Part shown: positions 36,611-47,808 of the stretch, piece by piece
Layout: each line of letters opens with the position of its first letter
How positions within the stretch are numbered: position 1 is the first letter of the stretch
Source of the DNA: Parachlorella kessleri
Taxonomy: Eukaryota > Chlorophyta > Trebouxiophyceae > Chlorellales > Chlorellaceae
NCBI GenBank assembly: GCA_001598975.1
Contig: BBXU01002425.1
Span: 1 to 57,072 of the forward strand
Reading direction: 5' to 3'
DNA length: 57,072 nt
Notes under the pieces: model-generated
The model's input: the letters and a program-made list of their open reading frames with translations, nothing else
Told to the model about the DNA's origin: nothing
The model's database searches: none
Position numbers and translations under genes: made by a program

Positions 36611-38807
36611 TCAAGGCGTCGCCGGTTGGAGAGGCTCCAGCTCCACTGTGCACTTGCTGAGCTGGGCAGACAGCAGTGCAGAGCCAGCCATGCGAGCCAG
36701 GGGCAGCGGGGAGTGGCGGACCTGCAATGAACAACACAAGCTCAGCTGAGGTTCAAAAAGGGTTCTATCGCCCTAGCACACACTTACTCGCTTGAACAGC
36801 CCAGTCAGCCACCTAGCCAGCCACCCATACAGAGGTACGCTGCCAACATAAGACAGGGAGCACGGACTCCACCAGTTGCACAGATGATACATGCATCGAG
36901 AGATGAACTCTCAAGCTGGCAACTTCGGTACGGTTCCCCTCCAGTACGACGTGCTTGCCTGCAAGCACAGGTAATGCCACGACCGGCCCAACACGGGCCC
37001 ATCTCCCCTACCATGGCTCACACACTGCCCCATCAACAGTCACCTGCAATGTGTCACAGATGATGCTGTACTGGGGAATGAACTCGTCATCATCGCAGAG
37101 CTGCAGCTTCCCATGGGCCTTCAGTGACCGAGGAAGCCCCGTCGGCTGAACCAAGCCAGGGCCGAGGATTGCCTTCAGCCCAAAAAGGGCGCTGCATACC
37201 AAGGGTCAGCGACAGGTGAGGAACAGGCGAGGAAAGTGACATGCTGCCTAGCAAGTCACCAAGATCATGCTCCTAGTGGGCTGCGATACAGGCCCACCAT
37301 CAGAACAGGATGCTCGTCACCAGGCACACCAAAACATAGTTGCCCTCCCCACTCACCAGAGCGAGCAGGCAGCAAATGCCACGCGGCGCAGCACCGAGCA
37401 CTCGCGTGCCGAGTCAGCCAGCCTTGCTCGCGCCTCAGCTAGCTGGCGCTCTCGCAGCCCCGCCCTGCAGGGAGGTCAATGGCTCCTAGTGATGAGCACT
37501 GCACCCAACTAGCAGATCGACAGCATGCTCATTACGGCGCCTGACATCCGTGAGGGAGTGTCCCACATCTCTCTGCCCTAACGCAGTGGTGTGCCTCTCA
37601 CACCAGATCATGCAGGGCCAGTTGCGGGGCATTCCTGCTTATCCTGCCACAGGACACGCATTAATGCCACCCCAAAACATGGGTAAGCGGACACCTGAGC
37701 AGCAGGTGCGCCAGGGCGCCAACAACATGCGCGTGGGATTGGAAGCATACCTCGCCAGGACCAAACACACACAGCGGTGCACCAGGGACCCCAAGAGCCT
37801 GTTGGCCAAAAGCCCTACAAAGTCAGGAAACCAGCCATCTCCCAACAATCTCACCTGCGCTCAAGCGACCTCAGAGTGGCCTGTAGAGCTCTGTGCTCAT
37901 CAGCGCGGACCAGCTTCAGCTGCACGCTGCCCATGCTGTGCACGCTGTCGGCTAGGCTGACAGTCGAGCCTGAGCCACCGGCGGCACCGCTGCCAGGTAC
38001 CTTGGCCGCGGCCACAGGCGTGGGCGGTTCAACCAGCGCCTCCCAACCCTTGGAGCACCCGCAAACCGAGTCCGAGTCTGCAGCGCTGCTATGGGTATCG
38101 GCGACCACATCGCAGCCGTTGCCGTAGCTGCCCTGAGCACTCCGCGGGGCACTGGCAAGGCTTTCCACATCCCCAGCTGCAGCCCCACTTGATGTCTGAG
38201 GCTCAGCGGCAGTGCCTGGGTAGTTTGTGGCCCAGGCACAGTCCGCTGCCTCAACTGAGGCCTCTGACGATGCGCTAAGCTGGCCCGAGAAGAAGGGCTG
38301 CAGTGGCAGCTCTGTGGGCTGTATATTGCTATCCCCTGCTTCTAGGAAAAGCTCCACCAGGCCTTCAGCTTCATGGTCGCCCTGGCTGCTCGACCCTGGG
38401 GTCGCTGGGCTTTCACCTGCCCCGTACAGCTGCCCCAGTTGCTGTGAAGTGCCGATGCCCGCTTCTGCCCTGGCGGAGCTCTCGTTGCTAAGCAGCTCCC
38501 AGTCCTCCAACACCTGGTCAAACCCCTCTGCACAGCAAGAAAGCGCTGTTCACCTGGATCCAAGGGCGTCAGCCAGAGTCGGACGTCTTGAGAGGGCAGT
38601 GAGGGTCTCCAACCAGCTGGCCTTGATGTGTGATCACTTGGTAATACATATTGCATGTCCAGCAAAGCTAGACAAGGAACCTTGTGGGGCGCCTGGCGCA
38701 GGCCGTCGGGGGGCATCATTCGACTCACCAGCTTCCATGTTGAACCCGCACTGCTTAGCCCCTTTAATCTTCGGCTTATAGTGAAGACCAACGCCGCAGA
38801 CTGACAT
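36611..38807 (-). CDS. Coiled-coil protein with N-terminal LIR/AIM-like motif
   Basis: Five minus-strand exons join in frame to 372 residues: 38807-38729, 38527-37855, 37464-37357, 37191-37044 and 36721-36611. I do not recognise the family. The N-terminus is basic (HYKPKIKGAKQCGF), then FDQVLEDWELLSNESS. Its EDWELL core, with acidic residues before W and L at +3, fits the ATG8-interacting W-x-x-L consensus. The middle is Ser/Ala/Gly-rich and acidic, thus probably disordered. It is followed by a coiled coil (LVRADEHRALQATLRSLERR continuing AGLRERQLAEARARLADSA) and a conserved-looking C-terminal block (GLKAILGPG, then LCDDDEFIPQYSIICDTLQ). All introns are GT-AG with matching phases. An autophagy link is an inference from one short motif. 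Confidence 0.72.
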
Positions 38808-41051
38808 GTGTGGGCAAGGGTCGCCTTCAAAGCTTGCCAGGCGTGTAGGGGGGTTTGAAAAATGTGAGCTCCGTGAGCTCCAGCTGGGAAGCCCCGGGGT
38901 GCCATCCATCCCAATTAGTTAGAGTTAAGGTTACAAGCCTCTGGTGTCGTGTTGAACACACCTGTCTCTGACAAGTTGCTTTGCCCTGTGGTGTCAAGAA
39001 GTTGATGTTTTGTTATGGACGGACTTTGATGTGATATGTTTGACAGTTGTAGGGTTCTGTGAAGGCTTGGGTGGCGTGGTGCCACCATCATGGCATGATG
39101 GTGTGGACTCCAGAGCTGCGACACTAGTGATCAGCAGCTCCAACTGGGAGGCTGAGTGGCCAGTGGAAGGTTACCCAGGCGAGAGAATTGAGCCCACACC
39201 CTAGAGTTGGGGCACGGCTTGTGGGTCAGGTCACAAGCACTGACGGGTCCCAGGTCTGCACTGCGCAGAAGATAGCTCTAACCTTCCAAGCTGGCTTGAC
39301 TGTTGCTCAGTACAACGACAGGAGCATTTCTTACAAGAAGAGTCTAGAGGTATCAGTGTGTCAGTCCAGAGTCAAACATGGAGCACAGGCAAAGGTAGTA
39401 CAAGGCTGCAGGTGGGAACCAAAGGTGGCTAGCAGAGGCTGTGCACCCAGCATAGAACGGGACGCACCAAAGGTGGCTAGCACAGCATACAGCTGCTGGG
39501 CAATTATCACCGAACAGTGGGGAACTACACCATGTGCATGGAACGGCAAAAGCCTGGGACTGTACTGCTCAGGGAGAGAGTGAATGCAAAGCTAAAGACA
39601 GAAGCCATAGTAGAAAATCGATGGTACATCAATGTTACGTACCGTACATATACGCAGAGCAGGTCCTGCCAGAGAGAGACTGCCAAACAGATGGCCAGCC
39701 ATTGCGTTTCAGAGTGGGGCCAGCAACGTCATGCACGACGCAGGCACGCCCCATACTCGATTGTTGAGGTGCGCTTTGTCCACCGACCCCCCAGTCAACT
39801 CCCTCACCAGCCTGGATTCAGCAACACGGCATGCCCCTGGTAGTAGCTGAGGCACGACACCCCTGGCAACAGGCCAGTGCTTGATACACCATCACGAGAA
39901 GAAAGGTTCAAAATGTCTGCCCCAATAGCATGCAGGTGTTGAGATCCTAATCATCTCGACTAGCAGGCGAAGAGATAAAATGCTTGCCCTGCACCAAGAG
40001 GCCAGGCAATAGCGAGAGAAGACAAGTACACACGTCATAGGAGAGGAGGGGAGTAAGTGCGAGTACATACTTATCGAAGGGGTGTGTACAAACGCCAAAC
40101 ACAATAATGGTACTACGCGCAAGCCTCAATACTCATACCAGCCCCCACTACGATAACGTACTATAACGGGAGACACAGAAATCAAACTGGTAATCCTGAT
40201 CAAACGTGACCTGCAGGAGGAGCGACGAAATACTTGCCTTGCGCCAGAAAGGCAGGCAACACTGGGGAGACACGACAAGTGCACATACCCTAGGCTAAAA
40301 GGTAGTACCAGTTCATACAAGTGGCGAAACAGGTATGGTGTGTAATGATGACTCAGCACACGCTGCGAACTCGTGACTCAACACAAGCCTAACCACCCTA
40401 CTTGCCCCAGAAAGACAGCATATCAGGGCAAGGGACCAGAACTCAAAGTGAGGGGAGACAGCCGCAATAGGGTGGTTCATGTGACACAGGTCCACGTAGG
40501 CTATCGATAGTTAAGCACAGAGGTGCTGTCAGCGCACCAATGGCAGCCAGGTTTACTGTCATCATAACGGAGACACTGCGCCCTGAGCGCAAGGGCCACT
40601 TCTTGCCCAGACAGCTCACCAAACTTGTAGACACGGCAGCGTATGCAAAGACTAGGGTCCTGATTCTATTCAGAGACTTACAGGCCAGGAAAGAAGTCTG
40701 ACACCAGTGGAGTCGCATAGCCATGGCGGCACATCAGCACACCAACCCTGGGTACCAATCCAACTTACCCATCCACCCACCTAAAGCCGAGGCGTACAGT
40801 CCCACAACTTCCAACTATGACCAATGTGTATTGGCCTCCGTTCGAACCTGTGGGCACAAAGACTCGCCAATCTTGTCTGCAGCAGCCAATGACTTCTCAC
40901 ATAGGATTGTTGAAACAACTCGCCCATGAAGGCACGCCACTTCGCTGGCACTTGGCAGCCGCTGCGGTAGCAGCACAAGTACGGCGTTTTAAGAAATGTG
41001 CGTGGCTGAGCCCTGCAGGTAGCTAGATAGGCAGCAAGCCATCCACCTACC
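38808..41051. other. Intergenic with degenerate tandem repeats
   Basis: No exon was supported. Around 39418 and 39467 a 17 bp direct repeat (ACCAAAGGTGGCTAGCA) occurs twice. From about 39950 to 40440 a roughly 240 bp unit is repeated two to three times in degenerate form. The remainder is featureless to me. Confidence 0.5.
39950..40440. repeat. Degenerate tandem repeat, ~240 bp unit
   Basis: Three related blocks begin near 39955, 40195 and 40395. Each carries an ATRCTTGCC element, then a CCAGAAAGGCAGGCAA-type stretch (CCAAGAGGCCAGGCAA in the first). In the first two this is followed by GACAAGTRCACA and, 50-60 bp later, a segment ending in a TTCATACAAGTGG- or AGTACATACTTAT-like stretch. Divergence is high. 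The origin is unclear; it could be a decayed mobile-element fragment or an old satellite. Confidence 0.5.
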
Positions 41052-43025
41052 TCATGCTTTGGCAGCAGCCAGTTGTGCCAAAAAGTGGAAGGCTTGCTTC
41101 TGGGAGACGAACCCCTGGGTGCACCAGAGGCGCATCGTGTCCCGTAGGGTATGTACCTGGCGCCTGTGGCAGTGGGAGGACACGCACAAAGTGATTAAGA
41201 GCTTTTAGGCATTATGCTGAGCGTGTGGTATTGTATCAAGCTCCATGGCCTGTATAGTGCTAAACAGCCTGTTGCCGGCTAGCAAGCACATAAGGCAGGC
41301 AGGCAGCCAGCTGGATGCTTGGTTGGGTATGGGGGGAATGCAGTGTGACAGTGCAGGGCAGCGGAGGGGCGGCCTTCCACAGCGAGCAACCCTGGGCTGC
41401 TTGTGTTGTTTGTCTACAACGTTGACTCACCTGAGCAAAGCGTTCTGCAGCTCCAGAGATGCAAGCTGCTCGGTGTGGGGAAGCTTGCAGCCGTGCTTTC
41501 TGCACAGGGCAGCACAAAGGGTTCTTATACAACTAAGTGCAGGGGAAGGACTGTAAGGACTGCTGCGGCAGGTTGCCAGTTGAGACCCCATGAATCCTAT
41601 ACCTGCCCTTCAGCCTCGTCACTTGCCCTCCCCCCCCCAACCCCCCAACCCCGCATCCCACCCCCGTACACACTTTGATGGATCAGAGCACAGCATGTTG
41701 CTGGGTGCCAAGGGTTGCACATTTTGAGAGCGACATGTATCACGGCCAGAGATGCACAGTTGTACACAGGCAGCGCTGGCTGCACCGGCTGTGCCTCCCC
41801 AGGCGCTCCTACTCTCAGTGCCGCTGCAGACCTACACCCAGCAACCCGCCTACCCCAGACTTCTGCTTCGCCTCGTCCCCTAACCTTGGCGGCTCCATGG
41901 TCTCAACACGCGGCCTCTTAGCCGGCTGCCTCCTCTCGGTGCCCTCACCAAAGCCGCTGCTCAAGCCAGCTGCCTGGCTATGGCACCCAAGAGCCGCTAG
42001 GCGAGACTGCAGCATGGGCCCGCCGCCTGGGTGGCTCTTGTAAGGTTCGCTGGAGGCCCGGCTCAGGCCCCGGACACCACGCTGGCTGCCGCCGATAGCT
42101 CCCGGCAGGGGCAGACAGCTGGGCATAGTCGTCGTAGCTGCCACGGGCCGCAGCACCGGCTGGCCGGGAGTGAAAGGCTGCAAGCGCCACTTGGGGTCAG
42201 AGGCGGAGGCAGCTGGCCCGGTGGCTGGGGACTGGCGGCAGTGGGAGGCTGCGTCACGAAGGTGGGCACAGGGCAGCCAAGCACTTACCCTCGCCGGCTG
42301 GGTGGGGGAAACCCTGTCGGCAGTCTGCACACGGTGGCCAGAGGCGGAGCCGCACCCAGCCTCCAGCTGCCGCAGCTGCCAGTACCTTTGCAGCAGGGCT
42401 GTGGTACTGGGGGACTGGGGGCTGTTCATGGCTGAGGAAGGGCCCCCCAGGGCGACACTAGAACCGGCACGCAGCTGGGCAGCGTTGATTGCCGCGCTGC
42501 TCTCCTTGGTGGCGTCCTGCCGTCGAGTTGAGGTGGCAGCAGCATCAAACGGGCTGGAGAGTAGGTCTGCCTGTATGGGTGGTGAGGGCTGCTGCTGCTC
42601 ATGCTGATGCTGCGACCATGATGACGAACCTTGCTTGGTGTCGCCTGGGAAGCTGGGATCAGCGCAATCGTTGGGCAGCGCCTCCCGCAGCGGGTCTTCC
42701 AGCAGACTGTCCAGGTCATCAAGGCTCAGTAGGTCGTTTAAGTCCAGCAGGTCGTCGTAGGCATCTGCGCACGACCATACAGCTATTTTCTGCGTCCCAC
42801 GTCAGCAGGTAGGTAGGAAGGAAGGATGGGTAGGCGGATACGGCACCTCCCCAAAGATATGCCCAGGAGGGACCCACCTTCCAAGAAGCAGTCACAGGGC
42901 GCTAGGCACTGCTTTTCAGCCTGCAAGCCATCTCCGGGCACTCGGTAGGCCAGCGGGCCCTGTAACATCTCTTGTCCTGCTGGCGCGGTGCTGCTTGCTG
43001 GCGGTGGGTATTGTGAGTAACACAT
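41052..43025 (-). CDS. Acidic Leu/Asp-rich, NLS and leucine-zipper-like protein
   Basis: A five-exon minus-strand model gives ~370 residues: 43025-42878, 42764-42289, 42177-41854, ~41483-41431 and 41163-41052. The family is unrecognised. After a Pro/Ala-rich N-terminus comes a strongly acidic, Leu-rich stretch (DAYDDLLDLNDLLSLDDLD, continuing LLEDPL), like an activation domain. Then follow a Ser/Gln-rich region, LLQRYWQLRQLEAG, TPGQPVLRPVA, and a basic KRPRVE that fits a nuclear localisation signal. The C-terminus is a helix with regular leucines (LASLELQNALLRRQVHTLRDTMRLW). The acceptor for the last exon (CCACAG|GCGCC) was chosen because it alone keeps that helix in frame. The 41483 edge and the donor at 41854 are uncertain. 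The 111 bp intron 42178-42288 is stop-free and a multiple of three. A transcription-regulator role is inferred from composition. Confidence 0.65.
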
Positions 43026-44024
43026 TCAGTCGCTTAATATCTTTGAGAGAGCGTTCAAGGTGGAGAGAGGCTTGATGGTCGCATTCGTCTGGGGGGATGC
43101 ATCCACGGATGGTACGGATCTCGGGCTTCAGGACCGTTTGGCCGGTTTGGGGCTGGTTTGGGGTTCGAAAAACGTTGGTGCTCCCGCTTGTTGTGCCATT
43201 CTGATAGCTCGCAGCAACTTTATTCTGTCATATTTATCCCCTCTTAGACGTCACGAGAGGCAAACGGCCCAGCGTGGTACAGGAGGCCTCGCGCTAAAGT
43301 ACCAAATCATGGGGGGGTCGGTAGACCAGCTCACAGGGTCATACTGAGCCTCAAGTGGGGCCAGAGTGGGCATACATGTCCATGGAGCATATGATTTTGA
43401 GCACGAGTGCACTTGGCAGCCAGTGCGTAAGCATGCACGGGCCATACTGTCTGGCCCCCCCATCTGACCCCGTACTAGGTGGCACAGTTATGCCCCCGTG
43501 CGGGCAAGCCCTTTAATGAGCTGGTCTCCTGCGCTTTGTACTTTCTGTATATCCCTGACTCCTTCTACCACTTTGCCCTTGCAGCTTGGGGCACTGTATC
43601 TTGGGCTTTTAAGGGGGGGCTTAAAAGCCAGGGGCGCGGCGGCGGGCTCACCTGCTCTGTCCTTTCCAGCTGCACAAAGTTATGGCTTCTTATTGCAACA
43701 AGCATATGTATATGTTGCTTGAGCTGAACAAGGCCGTCACCGCCGGGGGCCGCGGACAAGGTCCGCAGAGGGTACTGATGGCACGGTACTGAGTGGTGCC
43801 AGCACACCATCCTGAGTAAGGCAAACAATCATTCCAAGAACAAGTCTTTGAGCAGCCATCTCGATTGTGGACAAGTAATTTTTGTCACACAAGCTTGGGG
43901 AACTCCGCGCTGGACTCTCCGGTACGGCTACCAAGGTGGACAACAGGGGGCAGTGCACCTTGTGGACGAGCGCAACTAGTGGGCGAGCGTCGCGCGGCTC
44001 TCAATTGGGAGACAGCACTACGAC
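43026..44024. other. Divergent intergenic region upstream of paralog A2
   Basis: About 1 kb lies between divergent starts at 43025 (-) and 44025 (+). Its right part, roughly 43900-44024, resembles the region just upstream of paralog A3 (47690-47808); shared pieces include CGCTGGACTC and GGGAGACAGCA. This shows that the A2/A3 duplication includes promoter-proximal DNA. No other gene is seen. Confidence 0.55.
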
Positions 44025-45867
44025 ATGCTTCAGCAGCCCCTTCTTGGAGAGGTGCGGGTTTGAGGTCTGTCCTGCCATGCCACTCGCGACGAGGACAGGC
44101 TGTCAGAGTAAACGGATGAGTGGCTTCACCATCTATAACATAAGAGCGTAGGATGGCTACTTGATGTGGCTCGCGAACACTGACGGAAGCTTGGTGGTTC
44201 CCTGGCCTCAAAGGGGGCACAACAGCTGACACAGCGAATCCTAGCATCCTGCTCTTCTCCTGGCAGGGCTGGTAGCAAGCCACTAACAACCCAAGTGCTG
44301 GGTGCTCTTCAGGACCTGGAGTCTTGCCTGCTGCCAACCACTGGCATGGAAGCCGCTCCTCCTTGTGGTACGTGGTGCAGCCTATATTTGGTCTGACACA
44401 CACCGTAGCCAATCTGCTCCCCAGCTACATAGATGTCCACCTTGCCATGTGGCAGTCATCTTGAGGGGCCCAGAGGCGCTTGGGGGTGTCAGGGATCGTC
44501 GGCACAGTGTGCGCTGCTCCCTCAAGGACCAGACCTTGCTTGAACAAGGGCTCAGCTAAATCACCTACCGCTCTGCTCTTGCAGGACCGGCCAGCCTTGC
44601 ATCCGGTCCCAGCTCTCCCTCGTCAAGAAACACCAGCAACCGCAGCACACTCGTCATTGACCAGGACTGCCAAGCGACAGGGCTCCCCCACCAGCAGCCA
44701 CCGGGTTCTGATAACCAACAGAGGCGGCAGCGGCAGCAGCGGCAGCAGCAGTCGGAGCGGCTGAGCAGCGCATTTGCCCCTTATGCCGCCGCGCCTGGCC
44801 TCATGGACCCCACCACAACAGCCACCAAAAGTGCCTCAACCAGTCAGCCCAGTGATGATGGTTCTGGCCCTGATCCGGCCACAGTTGCTAAGCTAGCGCA
44901 GCTGCTACTGGGCACGCCTCAGGCCTCCAACCAGCTCTCAGTGCTGGTTTCAGCCTTGAAGTCGGGGCAGCCTGGTACCAAGCCGGCCCCGCTCTCAGCG
45001 CTGGGCAGTTGTGGCAGCAGCATTCTAGAGGAAGGCAGAAATTTGCAGCTAAAAGCAGCGTCGGGCGGTGCCTGTCCCAAGCCGCTATCCCGCAATGACC
45101 CCGACCAGCAGCAGGGGCAGCACCAATGCCTGGTGGCAGGTGCGCCAGCCCCCATCACCTGCGCCAGCACTGCCGACACGCTGGAGCGCCTGGCACACCT
45201 GCTGGTGGAGGTGCCCAGCCTCTCAGACTCCTTGGAGAAGGCACTGTGGGGGGGCCTGGAAGCACAGCAGCAGCGGCGGCAGGCGCAGGAGGAGCCGCCA
45301 CCAGCCAAGCGTAGCAAGCTGAGCAGCAGCCCTGCTGTGGTTGCACCTTCTGGTGAGGCGCCGGCCGTGGCCTGGCTGTGCCCGGCACCCTTGCCTCAGC
45401 AGGTGGCAGCCAACAGCAAGCTGGGGGCTAGGCTGGCTGGCACTGTCCCTCCAGTTCAGGTGCCCTCGGGGGTTTCTGCCAGCAGTAAGCTATCCTGGCC
45501 TCTAACACCAGTAGCGCAAACTTCAACTGTGGCAGCAGCTGGACAGAACTCCCAGCCAGCCAGCATCGCTGCCGGTTCTCGTAGCAGCCCTGCGAAGCTA
45601 TGGGTTGCACAGCAGCTGCCCCTCACTAAACCTGCCCCTGTGCTTCGGCCCGCGGCACACCAGCAGCAGCGCACAGCGACTGCGGAGCCCATGCGTGCTG
45701 CAGCCACCTCCGGGGCTGCAGGGGCGCAGGCCAGGGAGCTGGCTGGGGCCTCCATGGATGAAATTGAGCAGGCCCTGCTCCTGTGGCGCTATATGAAGGC
45801 CCGGCAGCAGACGAGGAACGCGGAGACAGCACTAGTCATGTATTGCACCCAAAGGATCCGCACATGA
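44025..45867 (+). CDS. Gln/Ser-rich nuclear-type protein, paralog A2
   Basis: Three exons join in frame to 454 residues: 44025-44051 (MLQQPLLGE, donor GTGCGG), 44313-44367 and 44585-45867. The ATG at 44803 is internal: the frame is open back to 44585, and that upstream part is conserved in A3 (PPGS then QQRRQRQQ). Order of parts is Gln/Arg-rich SAFAPYAAAPG; first helix unit KLAQLLLGTPQASNQL; second unit ERLAHLLVEVPSLSDSLEK; NLS-like AKRSKLSSSP; APVLRPA; and C-terminal IEQALLLWRYMKARQQ. The two helix units look like an internal repeat. The function is unknown. Gln/Ser-rich linkers and a basic motif suggest a nuclear scaffold or regulator. This is the most intact of the three copies and serves as the family reference here. 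Confidence 0.75.
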
Positions 45868-47808
45868 GCGGGGAGGGCACAGAAAGCTCAGGTGGGCAAT
45901 GTTTGGCAGGGACGCGTCCCGCTCCCTGTTGAGATGGCTTTGAGCTGTGTCGTGTGGTTGTTAAGGCCACAGTGCCCCAGGTCAGGTTTGGAGTACGCTT
46001 GTGCAAACAATGAAGCATCCTTTTCCCAATATGACATCTGTGTCGAGAATGTTGGCAGTATCCTAGCAGTCTGACGAATGACCAGTTGCATTTGCTATGT
46101 TCAAGCCCTCATTGTTTTGAGCCATTGTCCAGGTCCATGGCATACAGTCATCTGAGTGTATCCCCTCATCAGTGAAGTGCTATCTCCTGATTTCCAGCAA
46201 AGCGTGCTTGCGTAGGAGAACTTTTCGAACAACTGTTGTCTTGTGGGCTTATGGCTGCAGCCAGCTGGCTGCTGTAAGTTCAGCATGCACCCTGCAGTTT
46301 TTTTCTTCAGTATGAGCGTGATCCCTTACATATCCCCAAAGTAGCGTGCCAGTGGTGTACCATTTTTTACCTATCGTTGAATAAATGTGGCACACACTGT
46401 GTCCTGATTACTTCCATTGTACTATGAGCATAAGTCCCACTTCTCAGTATCCTCTGGGACTGTACGCTTTCAGTTGCCCTTTTTCCCTCGGCGTGTCAGC
46501 CTTCCCTCTTTTCCAACGTGCAAAGTAAGTGGGCACCTTGTTTGCTGCTATTCCCTCGGTTATAATAAAAGCGAGCGGTACAGCTTTGTTTCAGAGCTAC
46601 CTCGGTACGACTATTACCCTCGGGTATACTAAATGCTAGTGGTACAGCGCTGTCTCACAGCTGCCTCAGTATGACTGTTAGTGCTTGTGTTTAGCTAGTT
46701 CTGAGCTTGCATGATTGAGAGAGTGCAGCTTTGCCTTAGCGCGCTCCACATGGTATGTTGATCTCACCGCAAGTACTATTATTTACTATATGATTCGAAC
46801 CTGCAGTTCTACCCCTGTAGAGAAGCCTGGGACCAAGCACCGGCCAAGCCACCCACAGAGGCACCGCATGCATATTGGGGGAGTTGATTGCTATACGGAT
46901 ATGATATGATATAGTGTAGCCGACACATAGTCCAGGAGGCAACCAAAGGCCTGCATACCCATCAGGGTGCTTTCTCTATATATCCATGGCATGCTTGCCA
47001 GCGTAGAACGTTTGTAGGGTTATTGCTGGCTTATAGGCACCGGCAAGGGCCAGCTGGGCATATGTGTATATACTTTGCATCCTTGCCAATACATCCCAGC
47101 TGACTTCCATCCTTCCCCTGGTCCTTTATTGCCCCTGAATTGTTTCAGTCTCACTCACCTTCTCGTTTAGTGACCTTAACTTGACTTGGAGATCAAACCT
47201 TAGGCAAGCCCAGAGCATAGCTGCACCTAATCAGTACACAGTGCACCCCTATCCACTCCCCTGCTCGCTATGCCTGCCACCATCTACAGGTACAGGTCAC
47301 AGTCCTATCCTTTGTCGTACTTCCTGTCGCCATAGACAGTCCGGGTGGAAGGAGGAGTCAGTGATGGAGTGTTCATGACACCAGTGTCATGGACACTCAG
47401 CAGTTGGTAGCACGAGCAGTGTCCTGCCAGCTTTGAAAGGCGTGTGAGCTTAGCAGCTCTCACTCTATGACCGCAGGATTGAAAGTATTGCCGCAAGCCT
47501 GGCAGGAAGGTGCACCATACCCGGGGGCCGCGGACCCAGATGCAAAGTCCGACTGGCGGATACCCGCCCCGGTACTGCGTCTATGCAGCGGCATGCACTG
47601 TACTGGGAAGGGTAGCCCGTCCATTATTCTCCCAGTGACAAATGCTTTGACAGGATTTTGATTTTCTAGTAGCTCAGCTGCTTACAAAGGCAGCCCTGGA
47701 ATCCGGGGGTTGGGGCCACGCTGGACTCCGGAGACGAGAGTAGAGGAGAAGCGCACGCTTGCCTCAAGTATTGCGAGGGTCATCTGTACTACTCTGTAGG
47801 GAGACAGC
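45868..47808. other. Intergenic between paralogs A2 and A3
   Basis: This holds the A2 3' flank, a small tandem duplication at 46556-46680 and the A3 promoter. Part of the flank (about 46320-46410, including CCCTTACATATC and ACCATTTTTTACCTATCGTT) recurs after A3 near 50180-50240, so the duplicated block runs past the stop codon. A TGTAA, a possible poly(A) signal, occurs near 46273. No further gene is seen. Confidence 0.5.
46556..46680 (+). repeat. Tandem duplication, ~63 bp unit
   Basis: Two diverged copies start at about 46556 and 46619. Each has a CTCGGKTATA start, then a GGTACAGC segment, a TCASAGCTRCCTC segment and an end reading ACTRTTA. It is noncoding, in the A2 3' flank. Confidence 0.65.

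Noticed and set aside
39188..39583. Plus-strand open frame of 131 codons
   Set aside because: No recognisable domain or splice context, and it contains a noncoding direct repeat; likely chance.
44803..44805. ATG at 44803 as the start of paralog A2
   Set aside because: The same frame is open and conserved with A3 back to 44585, and a phase-matched upstream exon pair exists, so this Met is internal.
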